9,213 nt of DNA, from positions 1 to 9,213 of the forward strand of contig JAUYGU010000018.1 of the NCBI GenBank assembly GCA_030690405.1. Direction: 5' to 3'. Of this stretch, positions 5,470 to 9,213 are shown one piece after another. The notes beneath the pieces are model-generated. The model had not been told where the DNA came from, did not search any database, and saw only the letters and a list, made by a program, of their open reading frames with translations. Origin of the DNA: Dehalococcoidia bacterium (lineage in GTDB: Bacteria; Chloroflexota; Dehalococcoidia; SM23-28-2; RBG-16-64-32). The translations under genes were made by a program, and so were the position numbers. The stretch's first letter is position 1. Each line of letters opens with the position of its first letter.

Positions 5470-6537
5470 GTGGTGAGCAATTATCCGATGATCGAAAGAC
5501 TGACCGTCGTTGTACGCGTCCTGGGCGCGATATTCTTCGGCTTCCTCGGCCTGCGTTCGGGCCAGGCGCTGGCGGAGGGCGACACCGGCCTCGAGCGGGT
5601 GCTGTACTGGACGCTCACCCCGGCCGGCTTCACGCTGTTCGGCGTGCTGGCGGCGCCCTTCCTCATCACCGTCCCTCTCCAGAGGCTCCAGGAGTGGTCG
5701 AAGACCATCCCGCCGCTGCAGCTGGTGCTGGGCACCTTCGGCCTGCTCACCGGGTTCCTGCTCGGTGCCCTGGCCACACCCTTCCTCCTCACCCTGCCCG
5801 GCGTCGGCGGCTGGGTGGCCCCGTTCGTCGTCAGCTTCCTCCTCGGCCTCATCGGCGTCGCCGTCATGGTCAGCCGCGAAGAGGAGTTCGCCGGCTTCCT
5901 GGCGCGCTACCTGCCGGGCGTGGCGAAGACGGGCAACAGCTCGCGTGAGATCGTTGTCGACACCAGCGCCATCATCGACGGCCGCATCGCCGACGTGGCG
6001 GCCACGGGCTTCCTCCAGGGCACGCTGATCGTCCCCCGCTTCATCCTCGATGAGCTCCGCCACATCGCCGATTCGCCGGAGACGCTGCGGCGCAACCGCG
6101 GCCGCCGCGGGCTGGACGTCCTCAGCCGCCTCCAGAAGGACGGCGTGGTCCCGGTCCGCGTCACGGACGAGGACTTCCCCGACGCCCGCGACGTGGACGC
6201 CAAGCTGATCCGCCTGGCCAGCAAGCTGAACGCCCCCATCCTCACGAACGACTTCAACCTCAACCGCATCGCGGAGCTGGAAGACGTCAAAGTGCTGAAC
6301 GTGAACAGCCTGGCCAACGCCGTGAAGGTGGTGATCCTGCCCGGCGAGGAGATGGCCGTCCGCATCATCCAGGAGGGGAAGGAGATGGGCCAGGGCGTCG
6401 GCTTCCTGGACGACGGCACGATGGTGGTCGTCGAGGGGGGCCGCCGCTACCTGAACGAGCAGCTGGACGTCATCGTCACCCGCGTCCTCCAGACGGTGGC
6501 CGGGCGGATGATCTTCGCCCAGCCGAAAGGCGTCTAG
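5470..6537 (+). CDS. yacL: YacL-like membrane-anchored PIN-TRAM domain protein
   Basis: A 355-residue protein. The N-terminal half holds membrane helices (about 11-30, 45-68, 84-108, 116-134). A cytoplasmic PIN nuclease-like domain follows (about 160-285), with acidic residues at the expected places: Asp164 and Asp170 in V-V-D-T-S-A-I-I-D-G-R, Glu195 in L-D-E-L, Asp241/Asp243 in D-V-D-A-K-L, Asp261 in T-N-D-F-N-L. A TRAM RNA-binding domain closes it (about 288-350). This is the YacL arrangement of Bacillus and relatives, whose function is still poorly defined; RNA cleavage or RNA binding at the membrane is inferred from the domains. The gene precedes ispD and ispF as in Bacillus. Start is ambiguous among GTG 5470, GTG 5473 and ATG 5488; a G-rich SD-like tract (5462-5470) favours one of the GTGs. 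Confidence 0.92.
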   Translation: MVSNYPMIERLTVVVRVLGAIFFGFLGLRSGQALAEGDTGLERVLYWTLTPAGFTLFGVLAAPFLITVPLQRLQEWSKTIPPLQLVLGTFGLLTGFLLGALATPFLLTLPGVGGWVAPFVVSFLLGLIGVAVMVSREEEFAGFLARYLPGVAKTGNSSREIVVDTSAIIDGRIADVAATGFLQGTLIVPRFILDELRHIADSPETLRRNRGRRGLDVLSRLQKDGVVPVRVTDEDFPDARDVDAKLIRLASKLNAPILTNDFNLNRIAELEDVKVLNVNSLANAVKVVILPGEEMAVRIIQEGKEMGQGVGFLDDGTMVVVEGGRRYLNEQLDVIVTRVLQTVAGRMIFAQPKGV

Positions 6538-6538
6538 T

Positions 6539-6573
6539 GGAGGGAAGAGGGGAGAGGGAAGAGGGAAGAGGGG
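6539..6573 (+). repeat. 35-nt uninterrupted purine tract (GAGGGAA-like units)
   Basis: All 35 bases are G or A, built from imperfect GAGGGAA/GAGGGG units, directly after the yacL stop. A pyrimidine-rich stretch (about 6582-6609) follows. The tract's 3' end (GAGGGG, 6568-6573) lies 5 nt before the GTG at 6579 and can act as a Shine-Dalgarno. If the upstream GTG (6537) were used, the tract would encode a low-complexity Glu/Gly/Arg peptide. Confidence 0.6.
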
Positions 6574-6578
6574 CACCC

Positions 6579-7745
6579 GTGCCTTCCTCCGACCTTCTTA
6601 CTCCTTCCCCCGGGCAAAGAGGGCTGGTCGGGGCGATCATCGTCGCCGCCGGCGGCAGCCGCCGCATGGGCCCTTCGACAAGCTCAGAGCAGGCTCGCGA
6701 CAAGCTGTTCGCGCCCCTCGGCGGGCGGCCGCTGCTCGCCCGCACCCTCCAGCCGTTCCAGGACTCGCCGCTCGTCGACCGGATCGTCCTCGTGCTCTCG
6801 GCCGCCAACCTTGAGCGCGGCCGCGCGCTGGCGACCGAGTACGGGATCGGCAAGCTGTCCGCGGTTTGCGAGGGCGGCCCGCGCCGCCAGGACTCGGTGC
6901 GGCTGGGACTGGAAGCGCTTGGCCCCTGCGACTGGGTGCTGGTGCACGACGGCGCCCGCCCCCTGGTCAGCGCCGAGCTCATCGAGCGGGGGCTTGCGGC
7001 GGCGCGGGAGACGGGGGCGGCCGTCGCCGCCGTGCCCGTCGCCGATACCGTGAAGCTGGCCACGGCGGACGGCACGGTGGAGCGAACGCTGGACCGCAGC
7101 CGGCTGTGGGCGGCGCAGACGCCGCAGGTCTTCCGCTACGACCTGCTCCTGAGCGCGCACCGCGAGATCACCACCGACCCTTCGACTTCGCTCCCGCCAG
7201 GGTCGCCCGGCGGGGCCGGGCTGGGCGGGTCTGGCGACAGGGCAGGCTATACGGACGACGCGGCGATGCTGGAAACGCTGGGGCTGCCGGTGAGGCTGTA
7301 CGCGGGCTCCCCCACCAACATCAAGGTTACGACGCCGGAGGACCTGCGCCTGGCGGAGGCCATTCTGCGATCCGAGAACCGGAATCGCGGCGCAGAGACG
7401 GCATCGCAGCTCATCCTGCACATCACGAGACGTGGCGACTGGGAACAGGCCAAATCGGTGAGGCTATATCGCGGCGACACGCTGGACTCCGTGGGCTTCA
7501 TTCACTGCTCTACGGAGAACCAGGTATTGACAGTCGCCAACACGTCATTCCGTGGGCAGAGGGACCTGCTGCTCCTTTGTATCGACCTGGATAAGGTAGG
7601 TTCTGAGGTTCGCTTTGAAGGCCCCTCGGCCGGCGAGCTCTTCCCCCACATCTACGGCCCCCTGAACCTGGACGCCATCGTCAACGTGCTAGAATTCACG
7701 CCGGGCAAAGACGGCACGTTCCAACTCCCCGCAGGCCAGCTGTGA
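6579..7745 (+). CDS. ispD: IspD (MEP cytidylyltransferase) fused to a C-terminal DUF952 domain
   Basis: IspD joins MEP and CTP to form CDP-ME, the third MEP-pathway step toward isoprenoids. From this start the protein has 388 residues, against about 230 for normal IspD. IspD domain (about 16-266): A-A-G-G-S-R-R-M-G (23-31), D-K-L-F (41-44), V-H-D-G-A-R-P (121-127), T-P-Q-V-F (181-185), T-D-D-A (225-228), N-I-K-V-T-T-P-E-D-L (247-256). Two extra peptides (about 32-40 and 201-222) are encoded by short repeats; the second is Gly/Pro-rich. After a short linker comes a full DUF952 domain (about 277-374): L-I-L-H-I-T, W, Y-R, G-F-I-H-C-S-T, F-R-G-Q, F-P-H-I-Y-G-P-L-N-L-D-A. No stop or usable start separates the two parts. 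The DUF952 half is visibly less GC-rich, suggesting domain acquisition. Start: GTG 6579 (SD GAGGGG) preferred; GTG 6537, overlapping the yacL stop, is possible. The ispF gene follows 38 nt downstream. Confidence 0.93.
   Translation: MPSSDLLTPSPGQRGLVGAIIVAAGGSRRMGPSTSSEQARDKLFAPLGGRPLLARTLQPFQDSPLVDRIVLVLSAANLERGRALATEYGIGKLSAVCEGGPRRQDSVRLGLEALGPCDWVLVHDGARPLVSAELIERGLAAARETGAAVAAVPVADTVKLATADGTVERTLDRSRLWAAQTPQVFRYDLLLSAHREITTDPSTSLPPGSPGGAGLGGSGDRAGYTDDAAMLETLGLPVRLYAGSPTNIKVTTPEDLRLAEAILRSENRNRGAETASQLILHITRRGDWEQAKSVRLYRGDTLDSVGFIHCSTENQVLTVANTSFRGQRDLLLLCIDLDKVGSEVRFEGPSAGELFPHIYGPLNLDAIVNVLEFTPGKDGTFQLPAGQL
6671..6695 (+). repeat. Short repeat element copy 1 inside ispD
   Basis: CCCTTCGACAAGCTCAGAGC followed by AGGCT matches a short repeat (CCCTTCGACAAGCTCAGGGC...) that I recall being scattered in many high-GC bacterial genomes. 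Here it sits in frame between the IspD signature A-A-G-G-S-R-R-M-G and D-K-L-F and encodes Pro-Ser-Thr-Ser-Ser-Glu-Gln-Ala. Homologues usually have about 7 residues between the motif Arg and Lys; here there are 13. The 9-mer CGACAAGCT occurs at 6676-6684 and again at 6698-6706, just beyond the element. Confidence 0.5.
7178..7248 (+). repeat. Short repeat element copy 2 (expanded) inside ispD
   Basis: This starts CCCTTCGACTTCGCTC (7178-7193) and ends AGGGCAGGCT (7239-7248), the same terminal sequences as the copy at 6671, but with a G/C-rich interior. It is translated in the same frame as copy 1 (Pro-Ser-Thr-Ser) and adds about 22 Gly/Pro-rich residues just before the conserved T-D-D-A segment of IspD, where homologues have a short loop. 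Confidence 0.45.
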
Positions 7746-7783
7746 GCCCCAGCTTTCGCCCTACCTGACCGGATCGAATCGAC

Positions 7784-8257
7784 ATGCGAATCGGCATCGG
7801 ATATGATATACACCGCTTTCAGGAAGGGAGACCCCTCGTCCTGGGAGGCGTGACCCTGCCCGGCGAGACCGGCCTCGGCGGCCACAGCGACGCCGACGTC
7901 CTCCTCCACGCCGTCATCGACGCCCTCCTCGGCGCCGCCGGCCTGGGGGACATCGGCCAGCGCTACCCGCCGGACGACCCGGCCTACGCGGAGGCCGACA
8001 GCCGCCACCTCCTCGCCGAGGTCCGCGCCGCGGTGGAGGAGGCCGGGTACCGGCCGGAGAACGTGGACGCCACGCTCATCGCGGAGCGGCCGAAGCTGGC
8101 GCCGCACCTGGCGCTGATGCGCCAGGCGATCGGCGAAGCGCTGGGACTGGACGCGGCCCGGGTGAACGTCAAGGCCACAACCAACGAGGGGATCGGCGCC
8201 ATAGGCCGCGGCGAAGGGATCGCCGCCATCACCGTGGCCCTCCTGAGCGAAACGTGA
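7784..8257 (+). CDS. ispF: 2-C-methyl-D-erythritol 2,4-cyclodiphosphate synthase
   Basis: IspF cyclises CDP-ME 2-phosphate to ME-cPP with release of CMP, two steps after IspD in the MEP pathway. The 157-residue length is normal. The zinc ligands are present at the canonical numbers: Asp8 and His10 in G-Y-D-I-H, and His42 in H-S-D-A-D-V-L-L-H. The second metal/nucleotide region K-A-T-T-N-E-G (Glu135) and G-R-G-E-G-I-A (Arg142) is intact, as is D-I-G...D-S-R for substrate binding. The protein acts as a cytoplasmic trimer. The ATG at 7784 aligns exactly with the family's M-R-I-G start; its Shine-Dalgarno is weak (CGGATCG), which suggests coupling to ispD upstream. IspE, the intervening enzyme, is not in this window. 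Confidence 0.97.
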   Translation: MRIGIGYDIHRFQEGRPLVLGGVTLPGETGLGGHSDADVLLHAVIDALLGAAGLGDIGQRYPPDDPAYAEADSRHLLAEVRAAVEEAGYRPENVDATLIAERPKLAPHLALMRQAIGEALGLDAARVNVKATTNEGIGAIGRGEGIAAITVALLSET

Positions 8258-8300
8258 AGATGATCGAACGGCACAACCGGCAAGCTCCATCCCTCAGCGA

Positions 8301-8398
8301 GAGGCCGGGCCTCCCCGCCGCACTACGCTGCGCCTGTAATGGGGCCCCGACCCAGCAGTCGGGGCCGGCGGCAGCGGCGTATACTGATTCTTCGGAGG
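8301..8398 (+). promoter_or_regulatory. ispF-cysE intergenic region: hairpins, -10-like box and cysE RBS
   Basis: The 150-bp gap holds a small hairpin GAGGC-CGG-GCCTC (8301-8313) and a perfect 9-bp hairpin GGCCCCGAC-CCAGCA-GTCGGGGCC (8343-8366). Next come a TATACT -10-like hexamer (8380-8385) without a good -35, and GGAGG (8394-8398), 9 nt before the cysE ATG. Neither hairpin is followed by a T-run, so a terminator is doubtful. A separate cysE promoter with a hairpin or operator upstream is possible. Confidence 0.4.
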
Positions 8399-8407
8399 CA
8401 CGGCCAT

Positions 8408-9076
8408 ATGGGGCTCTTAAAAAGCATTAGAGGCGACATCCAAGCGGCGAAGGACCGCGATCCCGCCGCAACCTCAACCCTGGAAGTCATCTTCACCTAC
8501 CCGGGATTCCACGCCAGGCAGCTCCACCGCCTCGCCCACACCCTCCACAACGGCGGCCTGCGCCTTCCCGCCCGCCTGATCTCCCACCTGGGCCGCGCCC
8601 TCACCGGCATCGAGATCCACCCGGGCGCCCGGATCGGCGAGAGGTTCTTCATCGACCACGGCATGGGCGTCGTCATCGGCGAGACGACGGTCATCGGCGA
8701 TAACTGCCACCTCTACCAGGGCGTGACCATGGGCGGCACCAGCACCAAGCGCGCCAAGCGCCACCCAACGCTCGGCAAGGGCGTCGTCGTCGGCGCCGGC
8801 GCGAAGGTGATCGGCGCCGTCACCATCGGCGATGGCGCCAAGATCGGCGCCGGCTCCGTCGTCGTCACCAACGTCCCGCCCAACGCCACCGTCGTGGGCG
8901 TCCCCGGCCACATCGTCGCCTACGTGGACCCGGGCGACGAGACGATCCTCAAGCTGCCGGACCCGGAGTGGGACGTCATCCAGCGGCTGGAGGCCCGCGT
9001 CGCCGAGCTGGAGCAGCGCATAGCAGAGCTGGAGGGGGGGAAGAAGAACGTGCCCTCGTCCGTGGAGGAAGAGTAA
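8408..9076 (+). CDS. cysE: Serine O-acetyltransferase
   Basis: CysE transfers acetyl from acetyl-CoA to serine, making O-acetylserine for cysteine synthesis. The 222-residue protein is the short form: a brief helical N-terminus (1-65; [15 protein letters not shown]), then a left-handed beta-helix of hexapeptide repeats (about 67-170). Active-site residues are visible: Asp83-His84 in [13 protein letters not shown], the T-M-G-G-T loop, His119 in K-R-H-P-T-L-G, and G-A-G-A-K-V-I-G and A-K-I-G-A-G-S-V-V further on. The domain ends [10 protein letters not shown]-terminal tail (about 189-222) with [17 protein letters not shown] predicts a short coiled coil not present in E. coli CysE. The ATG at 8408 is chosen for its GGAGG; an in-frame upstream ATG at 8339 would place the leader hairpin in the coding region. 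cysS follows 3 nt after the stop. Confidence 0.95.
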   Translation: MGLLKSIRGDIQAAKDRDPAATSTLEVIFTYPGFHARQLHRLAHTLHNGGLRLPARLISHLGRALTGIEIHPGARIGERFFIDHGMGVVIGETTVIGDNCHLYQGVTMGGTSTKRAKRHPTLGKGVVVGAGAKVIGAVTIGDGAKIGAGSVVVTNVPPNATVVGVPGHIVAYVDPGDETILKLPDPEWDVIQRLEARVAELEQRIAELEGGKKNVPSSVEEE

Positions 9077-9079
9077 GAC

Positions 9080-9213
9080 GTGAAGCTGTACAACACGCTG
9101 AGCCGCCGGCTAGAGGAGTTCGCCCCCGCCGGGGACGAGGTGAAGATGTACGTCTGCGGGCCGAACCTCTACGCCCCCTGCCACGTCGGCCACGCCATGA
9201 GCTACATCATCTT
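9080..9213 (+). CDS. cysS: Cysteinyl-tRNA synthetase, N-terminal part (cut by window edge)
   Basis: The first 44 codons are present. They read [16 protein letters not shown] then [24 protein letters not shown], the hallmark class I CysRS start. It has the zinc-ligand Cys in Y-V-C-G-P and the HIGH-type ATP-binding motif as H-V-G-H. The start is GTG 9080, with GGAGG (9064-9068) inside the end of cysE and only 3 nt between genes, so translation is probably coupled. Pairing cysE with cysS puts cysteine synthesis next to cysteine charging, as in Bacillus. The rest of the enzyme is outside the window. Confidence 0.93.
   Translation, partial: MKLYNTLSRRLEEFAPAGDEVKMYVCGPNLYAPCHVGHAMSYII

Noticed and set aside
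5311..6576. 421-codon minus-strand open frame opposite yacL
   Set aside because: Low-complexity His/Asp/Glu-rich translation, exact antisense of a conserved PIN-TRAM gene; no RBS or homology.
6676..6706. CGACAAGCT direct repeat as target-site duplication of a transposed element
   Set aside because: The two copies are only 22 nt apart and one lies within the repeat itself; the interval is not a multiple of three, so a simple insertion with duplication does not explain the intact frame.
1..9213. CRISPR array, tRNA, rRNA, transposase or phage genes
   Set aside because: Looked for repeat-spacer periodicity, tRNA T-loop/anticodon patterns and transposase or integrase motifs by eye; none seen.

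Overview
The window is high-GC bacterial chromosome. The likely source is a Chloroflexota (Dehalococcoidia-like) or another high-GC Gram-positive-related lineage. This is inferred from a c-di-AMP (ydaO/yuaA) riboswitch, a Firmicutes/Chloroflexota-type gene order (yacL-like PIN/TRAM gene, ispD, ispF, cysE, cysS), and a DrrAB/MmpL-type exporter cluster. The taxonomic call is weak; no rRNA or tRNA is present.

Left arm (1-4287, all minus strand): in transcriptional order, a TetR-family repressor gene, an MMPL/RND-type proton-driven exporter, a DrrA/CcmA-type ABC ATPase, and the start of an ABC-2 permease that runs off the left edge. The last three are tightly packed (gaps of 8 and 2 nt) and look like one drug/lipid efflux operon. 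Between tetR and mmpL lies a 166-bp gap with a perfect 8-bp-arm palindrome that matches the CRP-family consensus. The tetR promoter overlaps a TATAAAA/TTTTATA inverted repeat, a candidate autoregulatory operator.

Middle (4288-5354): a 455-bp gene-free stretch holds the tetR promoter, a forward promoter region, a well-conserved c-di-AMP riboswitch (about 4486-4649) and a strong 12-bp hairpin whose 5' arm repeats the 3' end of the riboswitch, so the two can compete for pairing. Downstream is a VTT/DedA-like membrane protein gene, the apparent riboswitch target.

Right arm (5370-9213, plus strand): a consensus sigma70-type promoter (TTGACA-17-TATACT), a structured leader, then a YacL-like membrane PIN-TRAM protein, IspD, IspF (two MEP-pathway isoprenoid enzymes), CysE (serine acetyltransferase) and the 5' end of CysS (cysteinyl-tRNA synthetase). 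The order matches the Bacillus yacL-ispD-ispF-gltX-cysE-cysS region without gltX. The disA gene that precedes yacL in Bacillus is not here; the position upstream of yacL holds the c-di-AMP-sensing RNA and the VTT gene.

The most unusual items are: (1) IspD is fused in frame to a C-terminal DUF952 domain; (2) IspD carries two extra peptides, both beginning Pro-Ser-Thr-Ser, encoded by copies of a CCCTTCGAC...AGGCT short repeat; (3) a c-di-AMP riboswitch is placed in front of a VTT/DedA-like protein, with a readable alternative-pairing platform.
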